Source of the DNA: DATFES01 sp035457725 | GTDB lineage: Bacteria; Pseudomonadota; Alphaproteobacteria; CACIAM-22H2 | Reading direction: 5' to 3' | NCBI GenBank assembly: GCA_035457725.1 | Contig: DATIBC010000027.1 | Span: forward strand, 1 to 64,000 | DNA: 64,000 nucleotides | Part shown: one piece after another, positions 1-8,068 of the stretch | Layout of the letters: every line of letters starts with the position of its first letter | Numbering within the stretch: position 1 is the stretch's first letter | Position numbers and translations under genes: made by a program | The notes under the pieces: model-generated | What the model was told of the DNA's origin: nothing | Databases searched by the model: none | The model's input: only the letters and a program-made list of their open reading frames with translations

Positions 1-529
1 AGCCCAGCCGGTTCACATGGTCGAGGTCGATCGCCGTCGCCAGCAACCGGCGGATAATTTCGACATGGCCGCGATCGGCGGCGCGAATCAGCCCGGTCCC
101 GTTATAGCTATCGGTACGGCGCACGTCGGCGCCGGCGGCGAGCGTGAGCTCTAGAAGTTCGACATAGCCCTCGGACGTGGCGATGAGATAGGCGCTTTGA
201 CGCGTTTCATCCTGGACGTCGACATCGGCGCCGGCCGAAATCAAGCGCTGTGCGACGCCGATTTGATTGCGATACGCCGCGGCGATCAGCGCCGTGACCC
301 CGTTCGCGCCGCGCGCCGAAACATCCGCCCCTTGCCGTAAAAGCGCGTCGACGCGCGCCAGATCGCCGCGCCGCGACGCCTCGATGAGCGCAAGATCGCG
401 CTCACGCGTATCCTGGCCGAGCGCCGGGCGCCGCATCGCCGCGATCGCCAAGACGGTCAAAACGACGCCGAGAGCGCCTTTTGCGGCAAAGCGACGCGAG
501 TGCGCGCGCGCCAAGCACTTTCCGATCAT
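1..529 (-). CDS. Ankyrin-repeat protein, exported (3' end cut by window edge)
   Basis: The start is the ATG at 529; the gene runs off the left edge, so 176 residues are visible. A hydrophobic stretch at about residues 18-38, ending near an Ala-Leu-Gly, looks like a signal peptide or membrane anchor. After it come at least four ankyrin-type units with the usual G-A-D-V and A-A-x-x-G-H/N-x-x-V/I patterns (for example RGHVEIIRRLL). Ankyrin repeats bind protein partners; no catalytic domain is visible. It begins 26 bp after the reductase gene stop in the same direction, so it may be the last gene of the TRAP/glyoxylate operon, though its Shine-Dalgarno is weak. A periplasmic location is inferred. 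Confidence 0.8.
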   Translation of the reverse strand, partial: MIGKCLARAHSRRFAAKGALGVVLTVLAIAAMRRPALGQDTRERDLALIEASRRGDLARVDALLRQGADVSARGANGVTALIAAAYRNQIGVAQRLISAGADVDVQDETRQSAYLIATSEGYVELLELTLAAGADVRRTDSYNGTGLIRAADRGHVEIIRRLLATAIDLDHVNRLG

Positions 530-555
530 CGACGACGGACTTTCGTCGCGTCGGC

Positions 556-1458
556 TTAATCGCCGCCGCCTGGCGCTTTTGCGACCTCGTGATGCGCCAT
601 CAACTCGAGCGCGCGGACCAGCGCCGAATGGTCCAGCCCGCCGCCGCCATGCGCGGCGCAGGCGCTCATCAACTGCTGGCAAATGGCGGTGTTGGGCAGG
701 CTCATCTTGAGGGCGCGCGCGCCGGCAAGCGCGAGATTCAGGTCCTTTTGATGCAGCTCGATGCGGAAGCCGGGATTAAAGGTGCGCTTGATCATCCGCT
801 CGCCGTGCACCTCGAGAATGCGCGAGGACGCGAAGCCTCCCATGAGCGCTTGGCGTACCTTGGCGGGATCGGCGCCGGCCTTGGAGGCGAAAAGCAACGC
901 CTCGGCGACCGCCTGAATGTTGAGCGCGACGATGATCTGGTTCGCCACCTTGCAGGTCTGGCCGTCGCCGTTGCCGCCGACCAGGGTGATGTTCTTACCC
1001 ATCAGCTCGAAATACGGCTTGACCTTGGAGAACGTCTCCTCGCTTCCGCCGACCATGATGGTCAACGTCGCGCCCCTCGCCCCGACTTCGCCGCCGGAGA
1101 CCGGCGCGTCGAGGTATTGACACCGAAGCTCGTTGATCGTCCTGGCGAACGCCTTGGTCTCGATCGGCGAAATCGAGCTCATGTCGACGACGATCTTGCC
1201 CGGCTGCAGGCCGGCAGCGACGCCGTCCTTTCCGAAGAGCACGATCTCGACGTCGGGCGTGTCGGGAACCATCACAAAGACGATATCGGCCTGTTCCGCC
1301 ACCGCCTTCGGCGTGCGATGCTCGATGGCGCCTTTGCCGGTCAATTCTTGCGGTGCCGCGCGCCGGCTGTGCACGTGCAGCTCGTTTCCCGCCGCCAGAA
1401 GGTGGCCAGCCATCGGCCGGCCCATGATTCCCAAGCCGATGAATCCCAGTTTCGCCAT
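556..1458 (-). CDS. garR: 2-hydroxy-3-oxopropionate (tartronate semialdehyde) reductase
   Basis: A 300-residue beta-hydroxyacid dehydrogenase. The N-terminal Rossmann motif GLGIMG is at residues 8-13, the substrate motif DAPVSGG at 117-123, and the catalytic lysine (GQTCKVANQ) at 170, with Asn174 four residues on. The family reduces tartronate semialdehyde to D-glycerate with NAD(P)H. I chose the ATG at 1458 because a strong GGGGAGGAG lies just upstream and the Rossmann fold begins at once; an upstream in-frame ATG would overlap the previous gene. Hydroxypyruvate isomerase lies 35 bp upstream, the standard pairing of the glyoxylate carboligase route, but the carboligase itself is not in the window. 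3-hydroxyisobutyrate dehydrogenase is the main alternative reading. Confidence 0.9.
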   Translation of the reverse strand: MAKLGFIGLGIMGRPMAGHLLAAGNELHVHSRRAAPQELTGKGAIEHRTPKAVAEQADIVFVMVPDTPDVEIVLFGKDGVAAGLQPGKIVVDMSSISPIETKAFARTINELRCQYLDAPVSGGEVGARGATLTIMVGGSEETFSKVKPYFELMGKNITLVGGNGDGQTCKVANQIIVALNIQAVAEALLFASKAGADPAKVRQALMGGFASSRILEVHGERMIKRTFNPGFRIELHQKDLNLALAGARALKMSLPNTAICQQLMSACAAHGGGGLDHSALVRALELMAHHEVAKAPGGGD

Positions 1459-1493
1459 CGTCGGATGCTCCTCCCCTAGTGTGTGCAGTCGAT

Positions 1494-2288
1494 CTATGCC
1501 GCGTCCGCGCGCCGTCGATAGGGCGCGTACCACCCTAGCCCCGCCTCGGTCGTTGCCTTCGGTTTGTACTCGCAGCCGATCCAGCCCGCATAGCCGATAC
1601 GATCGATATGGCTAAACAAGAATGAATAGTTGATCTCGCCAGTTCCCGGCTCGTTGCGACCCGGATTGTCGGCGAGCTGCATATGCGGAATGCGCGCAAG
1701 GTTCGCCTCGATGGTCCGCGCAAGATCGCCCTCCATGATCTGCATATGATAGATATCGTACTGCAGGTGCAAATTCGGCGAACCCACCTCGTCGATGATC
1801 GACAACGCCTGCGCCGAACGGTTGAGGTAGAAGCCCGGAATGTCCCGGGTGTTAATCGGTTCGATCAGCAGTCGGATGCCGGCTTCGCCGAGCTTGGCGG
1901 CGGCGAATTTGAGGTTGGCGACGAACGTCGCGCGAAGCGTGTCCGCCGCGACGCCCGCGGGCGCGATCCCGGCGAGGCAATTGAGCTGCGGACAGCCGAG
2001 TGCCCGCGCATATTCGATCGCCTTGCCAACGCCGTTCTGAAATTCGCCGATCCGGTCCGGATGGCAGGCGATGCCGCGTTCACCCTTGGCCCAATCGCCC
2101 GGCGGAAGGTTGTGTAGCACTTGCTTGAGCTTGTGCTTGGCGAGCAGTTCGGCTAGGCGTTCCTTGGGATAGGCGTAGGGGAATAGGTACTCCACGCCTG
2201 CAAAGCCCGCCGCCGCAGCCAACGCAAATCGCTCCAGGAATTCGACCTCGTTCCAAAGCATCGTCAGGTTGGCGGCAAATCGCGGCAT
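1494..2288 (-). CDS. hyi: Hydroxypyruvate isomerase, xylose isomerase-like TIM barrel
   Basis: A 264-residue AP-endonuclease/xylose-isomerase-type barrel. Metal and catalytic residues seen are Glu143 (LLIEPIN), Asp178 and His181 (QYDIYHMQ), and Glu240 (GCEYKP); the ADNPGRNEPGTGEI segment at about 207-219 is characteristic of Hyi. It interconverts hydroxypyruvate and tartronate semialdehyde. The start is the ATG at 2288, preceded by GGGGGAGA; the longer frame upstream has no ribosome site. It sits between the SelA-like gene and the reductase on the minus strand, which supports a glyoxylate/hydroxypyruvate role. Confidence 0.9.
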   Translation of the reverse strand: MPRFAANLTMLWNEVEFLERFALAAAAGFAGVEYLFPYAYPKERLAELLAKHKLKQVLHNLPPGDWAKGERGIACHPDRIGEFQNGVGKAIEYARALGCPQLNCLAGIAPAGVAADTLRATFVANLKFAAAKLGEAGIRLLIEPINTRDIPGFYLNRSAQALSIIDEVGSPNLHLQYDIYHMQIMEGDLARTIEANLARIPHMQLADNPGRNEPGTGEINYSFLFSHIDRIGYAGWIGCEYKPKATTEAGLGWYAPYRRRADAA

Positions 2289-2396
2289 TGTCTCCCCCGG
2301 GGCGTTGCGCGGTACGCGCTGATTGCGACGCGCCAGTTTTACCAAAGCGAGTCGAGCTGTCGATGGCGAATTTTCCGGGCGGCGAGCGACGCGAGG

Positions 2397-3644
2397 TCAG
2401 ACGTCGCGCTTCATCGCCAGCGGCCATCGTTTGAGCGCGGCGAGCGCGAGATCGGCCAGGTTCGGCGAGGGGACGCGCGGAGCGGCGCTCGTGCGCGATG
2501 CGCTGGCGGCCCGCAGGCTTGCCGCCGCTTCCCGGATGCCGTCGCAGACCCAGTCGGCGGTCTGATCGGAAATCAAGCGCATGTCGATCTGCAGCAGTCC
2601 GATATCGGCCATCAGGTTGCGTACGAAGATGGACGGCGTACGGTTCCACAGCGCTTGCGAGAGTTCGAACGCCGAGAATCCGGCTTCGAGCGGGTCGATC
2701 TGAAGATGAAGTCGCGAGAACGTCGGCGCCGAAGAATCGATCGCGACCGTCGCATCGATCCCGGGAAGGCCGGCGAGCCTATCGCGCGCGCGGGCGAGCC
2801 GGGCTTCCAGCTCGCGCGCGGCGCGCGCTGTGTCGAGTTTCATCCAGCGCTCGAGCGCAACGATGGTCGAAATCACCGCCTCTTTGCCGACCTTCATCGG
2901 GCGGCCAATACCCTTTTCCTGATACATGCATGCCTTGACCAGATCGAGCGGACCGGCAAGCACGCCGGCGGTAAGGCCGGCGAGGCGCTTATGGGCGCTG
3001 AAGATCACCACGTCGGCGCCAGCGGCGATGTAGCTCTTCGGATCGGGCTCGGCCGCGCCATCGACGATCACCGGCACGCCGCGCGCACGGCAGGTTTCGC
3101 AGAACGCGCCAAGATCGATCAATCCGCTTTGCACCGTGTGGTGGGAGACCACGTAGAGCGCGCACGCCGTCCGCGGCCCGAGCGCGGCCTCGAGTTGGTA
3201 CACGCCACACTCCGTGGCGCCACCGATCTCGATCGTTCTGGCTCCGGTGATACGGATGTTCTGCGTTATGTATCCGCCGTAGGTGATGCTATGGCCTTTC
3301 TGGATGATGACTTCGTCCTTCATGCCCGTGACGTCGGGTAGTTGCTCGACGCGGGCAAGGTTCTGCCCGGTCATGCATGCGGCGATCGCGGTGGCGATTC
3401 CCGCCGCGGTGCAGTTAACGACGCAACCCCCCTCAACATCGAGCGCGCGGGCGATTACCGAGCAGGCCACGCTTTGCAGTTCGGCCATCTCGACCGAGTG
3501 GGCCACCAGTTCGGACACCGCCGATATCACTTCGGGGCACGCTGGGCTGGCGCCTTTGGTCGTTTCGGTGCCCGATACATTGACGATCCGGCGCAGCCCA
3601 TAGCGGGTGAACACGTCGGCATTCGTACGAATGGCGTCGTCCAT
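2397..3644 (-). CDS. SelA-like PLP-dependent enzyme (DgaE / seryl-tRNA selenium transferase fold)
   Basis: About 415 residues of the fold-type I PLP family that includes selenocysteine synthase SelA and D-glucosaminate-6-phosphate ammonia-lyase. The PLP lysine is Lys219 in SAHKRLAG and the ring-binding aspartate is Asp195 in VIVDGAAE. Two in-frame ATGs compete; the GGAGG is only 1 nt from the first but 7 nt from the second (3644), which I therefore choose. With no selenocysteine genes nearby and a sugar/hydroxy-acid operon around it, a role as lyase or aldolase on a small amino or hydroxy acid is more likely than tRNA modification. The substrate is unknown. Confidence 0.75.
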   Translation of the reverse strand: MDDAIRTNADVFTRYGLRRIVNVSGTETTKGASPACPEVISAVSELVAHSVEMAELQSVACSVIARALDVEGGCVVNCTAAGIATAIAACMTGQNLARVEQLPDVTGMKDEVIIQKGHSITYGGYITQNIRITGARTIEIGGATECGVYQLEAALGPRTACALYVVSHHTVQSGLIDLGAFCETCRARGVPVIVDGAAEPDPKSYIAAGADVVIFSAHKRLAGLTAGVLAGPLDLVKACMYQEKGIGRPMKVGKEAVISTIVALERWMKLDTARAARELEARLARARDRLAGLPGIDATVAIDSSAPTFSRLHLQIDPLEAGFSAFELSQALWNRTPSIFVRNLMADIGLLQIDMRLISDQTADWVCDGIREAAASLRAASASRTSAAPRVPSPNLADLALAALKRWPLAMKRDV

Positions 3645-3671
3645 AATCATTCCTCCGGTCGGTCAAGCGCC

Positions 3672-4790
3672 TCACTGCGCCGCGGCGGCGATGCCGGAAC
3701 GCGCGAGACCATAGAAGCGGGCGCAAGTCTCGCCAAGAATCATGTCCTTCTCGCGCGCCGACAGAAACTCGCAATATCGTCGCACGTAGTCGAGCGACTG
3801 TTTGTAGGTGCAGAATCGCTCGACGTTCGGCATGTCCGACCCCCATACCAAACGATCGGCGCCGAATCGGTCCCGCATGTCGCGGAGGAGCGCCTGCGCC
3901 TCAGGATATGGATAGTCCCAGACCCCGCCCCAGGTGATTGGAAACATCACTTCGATCACCATCGTCGCATGCCGGTATACCTCAAGCGCCTCGGGCGGAA
4001 ATTCCCAACGCCCGTTCTTGGCGAAAAAGCCGACTGGCGGCCCCATGGCGAGATGGCACTTGACGCTCGGGTATCGCCTGAGTTGGCGTCCAAGCGCCAG
4101 GAGATGCCCCATGTAGCCCGGTAGGTCGTAGGTCGGCCCCGACGTCAACTCGATGCACAGGATAATTTTGCGCCGATTAAGAGCGTCCCAGAATGGCTCG
4201 AGTTGCGGGGCATCGAGCGGCCAGGGAAAGCCGTGGCGCGTGAAGCCATCGACGTTGAAGTAGATTCCTCGTAGGCCGAGGTCGCCATGGGCGTGATCGA
4301 TCTGGCGTAACGCCTCGGGCATGCCGGCCATCGCCTCGTCGACATGCATGAGCGCGGTCATCTTCGTCGGATACTGCGCTTGGGCATAGGCGTTATAGTC
4401 GGTCATCGCGCCGTAAGCACCGCCTGCCTGGAGCACGCAGTGATCGACTCCGGCGTTCATCATCTGCGCCAACATCAGCTCGGGCGGCGCGACCAGCGAC
4501 TGCATGCCGACCGGCATGTACTGGATGACAAAATCTTCGCCGCTGTCGGTGAACTCGAGCTGGCCATGCTTGCCGACCCGAAAATCGACGTCGGTAAGGC
4601 CGTTCCACGATGGATCGGCCGAACGGTGCAGCGCCCGAGTATCAGCGGGTGCGCCGTCGTGGGCGCGAAACGTGCGCGCGACGGTCCGCGACAGGGAGCG
4701 TTGCAAATATTGGATATGGATTCGCCGCGAGGGGTGCCCGCATGGCCCGATCCAGTCGGGAAACACATGAGCGTGGCAATCGACGATCAT
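3672..4790 (-). CDS. Amidohydrolase 2 family (ACMSD-like) metal-dependent hydrolase/decarboxylase
   Basis: A 372-residue amidohydrolase. The N-terminal metal motif is DCHAH (His6, His8), and a C-terminal WGSDMPN supplies the usual aspartate near residue 317. The length and the MIVDCHAHVFPDW opening fit the family that includes aminocarboxymuconate-semialdehyde decarboxylase, 4-oxalomesaconate hydratase and related aromatic-ring-cleavage enzymes. It lies 16 bp after dctM and 27 bp before the SelA-like gene, so it is part of the TRAP operon and probably acts on the imported acid or a derivative. The exact reaction cannot be read from sequence. Confidence 0.8.
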   Translation of the reverse strand: MIVDCHAHVFPDWIGPCGHPSRRIHIQYLQRSLSRTVARTFRAHDGAPADTRALHRSADPSWNGLTDVDFRVGKHGQLEFTDSGEDFVIQYMPVGMQSLVAPPELMLAQMMNAGVDHCVLQAGGAYGAMTDYNAYAQAQYPTKMTALMHVDEAMAGMPEALRQIDHAHGDLGLRGIYFNVDGFTRHGFPWPLDAPQLEPFWDALNRRKIILCIELTSGPTYDLPGYMGHLLALGRQLRRYPSVKCHLAMGPPVGFFAKNGRWEFPPEALEVYRHATMVIEVMFPITWGGVWDYPYPEAQALLRDMRDRFGADRLVWGSDMPNVERFCTYKQSLDYVRRYCEFLSAREKDMILGETCARFYGLARSGIAAAAQ

Positions 4791-4806
4791 TGCGCGATGT
4801 CTCCGA

Positions 4807-6099
4807 TCAGAGCGATTGTTTCCAGAGGTTGGGCAGCCAGAGCGCCAGCTCGGGCCACGCGATCAGCACGCCGATCATGGCGATCAACGCGCCGACGAAT
4901 GGTAGGGCGCCGAGGATGACCTCGTTGAGACGCCCATCGCCGCGCACGCCCTGGACGATGTACAGATTGACGCCGACCGGCGGCGTGATCATCGCAGTTT
5001 CGACCAGTAGAATGACGATTATGCCGAACCACACCGAATCGTAGCCCATGGCCTGGATGATCGGCTCGATGATGGGAATGGTCGTGATCATCATCGCCAT
5101 CGTCTCCATGAAGCATCCGAGCACGATATAGAAAATCACGATGGCGATCATCGTCTCGAGCGGCGACAGGTCGAGCCGGGTGATCAGATCGGTCAGCTCG
5201 CGGGTGAGGCCGGTGGCCGAAATGACGAAATTCAGGAAAAAAGCGGCCATGAAGATGAGCATGATCATGGCCGTCGAGCGCATGGTTCCTTCGATGGCCG
5301 TACGTAAGACGTCCCAGTTGAGTCGGCGGTTGGCGGCGGCGAGGACCAGCGACGCGACGACGCCGAGCGAAGCGGACTCGGTGGGCGTCGCCCAGCCGGC
5401 GTAGATGGAGCCGATCACGATCGCGAAAAGCGCCAGCGGCGGCAGGAGGCTCGGGAGACTCGCCAGCCGCGCCGACCAGCTTGGCCGCATCCGTTGGCCG
5501 CCCATCTCCGGCCGCAAGACGCAGACGACGAGTATTGTCAGCATGAACAAGGCCGCGAGCAGGAACCCGGGGATGAATCCGGCAAGGTAAAGCTGCGGGA
5601 TGGAGGTATGCGTCAGTACCCCGTATACGATCAGGTTGATGGAAGGCGGGATCAGTATCCCAAGCGTACCGCCCGCGGCGAGCGAACCCAAGAACAGCTT
5701 CGGGCTATAGCCGTGCTTGCGCATTTCGGGGATCGACACCGTGCTGATCGTGGCGGCGGTGGCGGCGCTCGAGCCCGACGTGGCGGCGAACATGGTGCAG
5801 GCCCCAATGTTCGAATGCATCAGGCCGCCAGGCAGCCACGAGAACCATTGCACCATGGCGTCATACATCTTCTCAGCGACGCCCGATCGCAGCAGGATCT
5901 CGCCCATCAAGATAAACATCGGGACGCTGACGATGATCACCTCGCTCGCCGCACCCCAGCTCGTCTCGCCGATCGCCCGGATCAGCGGAAAGCTGGTGAA
6001 CAGTTCCGAAAGGATCAAACCCAAGAGTGCCAGGGCGGCGGCGACCGGAATGCTCGTGCCGAGCAATAGGACCAGCAGCGCCGTGCCGGTGAGGATCAT
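4807..6099 (-). CDS. dctM: TRAP transporter large permease DctM
   Basis: 430 residues, the usual size for DctM. It is almost wholly hydrophobic with about a dozen helices, including the typical GSSAATAATISTV and GILIPPSINLIVYG segments. It is the channel subunit of a sodium-driven TRAP importer. The ATG at 6099 overlaps the dctQ stop by 4 bp (ATGA), which fixes the start; the open frame extends further upstream but only as a shadow of dctQ. The next gene downstream starts 16 bp later. Confidence 0.95.
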   Translation of the reverse strand: MILTGTALLVLLLGTSIPVAAALALLGLILSELFTSFPLIRAIGETSWGAASEVIIVSVPMFILMGEILLRSGVAEKMYDAMVQWFSWLPGGLMHSNIGACTMFAATSGSSAATAATISTVSIPEMRKHGYSPKLFLGSLAAGGTLGILIPPSINLIVYGVLTHTSIPQLYLAGFIPGFLLAALFMLTILVVCVLRPEMGGQRMRPSWSARLASLPSLLPPLALFAIVIGSIYAGWATPTESASLGVVASLVLAAANRRLNWDVLRTAIEGTMRSTAMIMLIFMAAFFLNFVISATGLTRELTDLITRLDLSPLETMIAIVIFYIVLGCFMETMAMMITTIPIIEPIIQAMGYDSVWFGIIVILLVETAMITPPVGVNLYIVQGVRGDGRLNEVILGALPFVGALIAMIGVLIAWPELALWLPNLWKQSL

Positions 6100-6695
6100 C
6101 GCGCGTCGACGGGCCGGGCTGCGACGCGTCGCCGTTCGGCGGCGTCCTTTATCTCGGCGTCGACTTCCTCGTGTGTCGACAGCGTACCGATGAGCGCGCT
6201 TACCTCGCCGACGCGCCCGCGCGCCATCAAGGCCAGCGCGCGGGCCAGGACAGCGATGCAGGTCGCGAGGAAGACCGTAAGCCCCGCGACCCATAGGCCC
6301 TGCGGAATCCACATTCGCATGCCGAGCGGAGTCATGGCGCGGGCGTCCCGGGCGTACGACTCCGCGAAGACGTTGAATCCGTACCAGACGAGAACCGCGG
6401 CGAACCAGGTGAGCGCGACAAGAGCGACGATATCGACGAACGCTGCCGCCCGGCGCGGCAGCAAATGGATCAGGGCGTCGACCCGTACATGGGCCCGGGC
6501 GAGTAACGCGAACGAGAACGCCCACGCCGTGCTCACGGCGAGCGTATAGGAGGACAGGTCTGCCGCCGCGGACAGGCCGATCAGGAAGACCTTGCGCAGC
6601 ACGACTTCGACGGAGACGAGAAAGGCGAGCGCAAGCATCGCCAGACCGCCGGCCCAAACGCCGAGCTGCGCAACGCGATGGACGACCTTCAGCAT
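6096..6695 (-). CDS. dctQ: TRAP transporter small permease DctQ
   Basis: 199 residues with four predicted membrane helices (about 14-34, 50-70, 88-108, 132-152) and a charged C-terminal tail. The SVEVVLRKVF segment after helix 1 matches the DctQ family. It pairs with DctM; its stop overlaps the dctM start. A 93-bp gap with a strong hairpin separates it from dctP. Confidence 0.92.
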   Translation of the reverse strand: MLKVVHRVAQLGVWAGGLAMLALAFLVSVEVVLRKVFLIGLSAAADLSSYTLAVSTAWAFSFALLARAHVRVDALIHLLPRRAAAFVDIVALVALTWFAAVLVWYGFNVFAESYARDARAMTPLGMRMWIPQGLWVAGLTVFLATCIAVLARALALMARGRVGEVSALIGTLSTHEEVDAEIKDAAERRRVAARPVDAR

Positions 6696-6731
6696 GTCGA
6701 TTGCGCCTTTTGGCCGCCAGCTCGCCGGACG

Positions 6732-6762
6732 CCGCCTCGCCGGACTCGACGAAGCGAGGCGG
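6732..6762 (-). promoter_or_regulatory. Intercistronic hairpin between dctP and dctQ
   Basis: CCGCCTCGC (6732-6740) pairs perfectly with GCGAGGCGG (6754-6762): a 9-bp GC-rich stem with a 13-nt loop. A 10-bp direct repeat CTCGCCGGAC at 6721-6730 and 6736-6745 overlaps the left arm. There is no T-run, so full termination is unlikely. By analogy with other binding-protein operons it may protect the dctP transcript and lower dctQM expression; this is inference. Confidence 0.55.
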
Positions 6763-6788
6763 TCACCCGGTCGGCGTATGTCGCGACG

Positions 6789-7850
6789 CTAATTCGCCGG
6801 CAGCGAGATGTTCAGGACCTTGCCGACCGTCGCGTTCCACTCCTGGACGCATTCCTTGCCGCAGCGCTTCGCCCAATCGGGTAATATCGTCTCGCGCACG
6901 ATCTTGTCGGCGCGAGCCTGATCGCTGTCAGAAACCGTCGCCAAGTTCATGTTGCCTTTATAGCCGTATTTGCATTCGCCCTTGCCGATCGAGCAGTTGA
7001 TGCCGTCCAGCTCTTCCTCAGCGACGACCTTCCACAGGCGTTCGTTGAACGCGTCGAACTCCTTGAGCAGGAACTGTTGAACCGAAGGCGCCAGGCGATT
7101 CCAGCTCGCGGTGCTCGCGCCGTGGAAATGCATCGCGAAGCCGGAATACAGCGGATACATGTACTTCGTGACTTCGAACAGCTTGTTGGTGTTTCCCGAC
7201 AGTGTTCCCGTGATCGCGCAATCGATCACCCCGCGTTCGAGCGCGGGCGTCACCTCGCCAAAGGGCATGGTGACCGATGTGGCGCCCAGGCCGGTGACCA
7301 GATCGGACATCGACTTGTTGAAGACCCGGACCTTGCGGCCCCTGAGATCGTCCGCTCCCTTGATCTCGCCGCGGCACCAGAAGACCTGAGGCGGCGACGG
7401 GAAGAGCATCAGCAACTTCACGCCGTACTCTTTTTCCATCACCTTCGCGAGCACAGGACGATAAGCGTCGGCGAGCTTGCGGGTCGTGGGCATGTTGGGC
7501 GACAAACCGGCAAGATCGAATCCCTCGAATGCGGGGCTGTCGCCCGACATATAAGTGATGACTCCCGAGGCGAAGTCGATCACGCCGACCTTCATCAGTC
7601 GAAGGATCTCGGTGCCCCGTAAACCGTGCACGTCCTGGGCCACGAGCTGCGCCGTGAGCTGGCCGTTCGACGCCTTCGGGATCTGCTCCTCCCAAAACGG
7701 CTTCTCGCCGGTCTTGAAGCTGTTGAGATGGCTCTGCAGACCGATCACCTTGAGCTGCGTGCGCGGCAGATCCTGCGCCGCGCCGCTCCATGCGCCAGCC
7801 ACCATCAGACAGAACGAAATGGAAAATGCCCAAAGGGCTCGATGTATCAT
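6789..7850 (-). CDS. dctP: TRAP transporter periplasmic solute-binding protein DctP
   Basis: 353 residues. Residues 1-25 are a signal peptide ending SGAAQD. The body shows the DctP family pattern, including the RGRKVRVFNK segment and LERGVIDCAITG, where the conserved Arg contacts the substrate carboxylate in this family. It binds an organic acid in the periplasm for DctQM. The ATG at 7850 has GGAGGAGGCGG just upstream, better than the in-frame ATG 11 codons earlier. It is the first gene of a probable 7.3-kb operon ending with the ankyrin gene. Confidence 0.93.
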   Translation of the reverse strand: MIHRALWAFSISFCLMVAGAWSGAAQDLPRTQLKVIGLQSHLNSFKTGEKPFWEEQIPKASNGQLTAQLVAQDVHGLRGTEILRLMKVGVIDFASGVITYMSGDSPAFEGFDLAGLSPNMPTTRKLADAYRPVLAKVMEKEYGVKLLMLFPSPPQVFWCRGEIKGADDLRGRKVRVFNKSMSDLVTGLGATSVTMPFGEVTPALERGVIDCAITGTLSGNTNKLFEVTKYMYPLYSGFAMHFHGASTASWNRLAPSVQQFLLKEFDAFNERLWKVVAEEELDGINCSIGKGECKYGYKGNMNLATVSDSDQARADKIVRETILPDWAKRCGKECVQEWNATVGKVLNISLPAN

Positions 7851-8003
7851 GACCGCCTCCTCCCCAAAGACTTGGTCACGCACGTAATCCGAATGCTGAA
7901 CGCCGAGAGCAAACCGCGTTTATCCATCGCGAGTCAAGCGAATGAGCCGCGCTGGCCGCCGCGCGCCATGAAGCGCTGTCCCGGCGTTGAAATTCTGCTA
8001 AGA

Positions 8004-8039
8004 GTCGTGCCGGCCGCGGGATACGTGGCGCGGCACGAC
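8004..8039. promoter_or_regulatory. Inverted repeat in the divergent dctP / FAH-gene control region
   Basis: GTCGTGCCG (8004-8012) and CGGCACGAC (8031-8039) are a perfect 9-bp inverted repeat with an 18-bp spacer. It lies in the 218-bp gap between the two divergent catabolic operons, about 30 bp before the FAH start. The arrangement fits a two-half-site operator for a dimeric regulator, or a leader hairpin of the plus-strand transcript. No regulator gene is intact nearby. Confidence 0.45.
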
Positions 8040-8068
8040 GACGTGGGGTCAGGCATGCGGGGGCCGAC

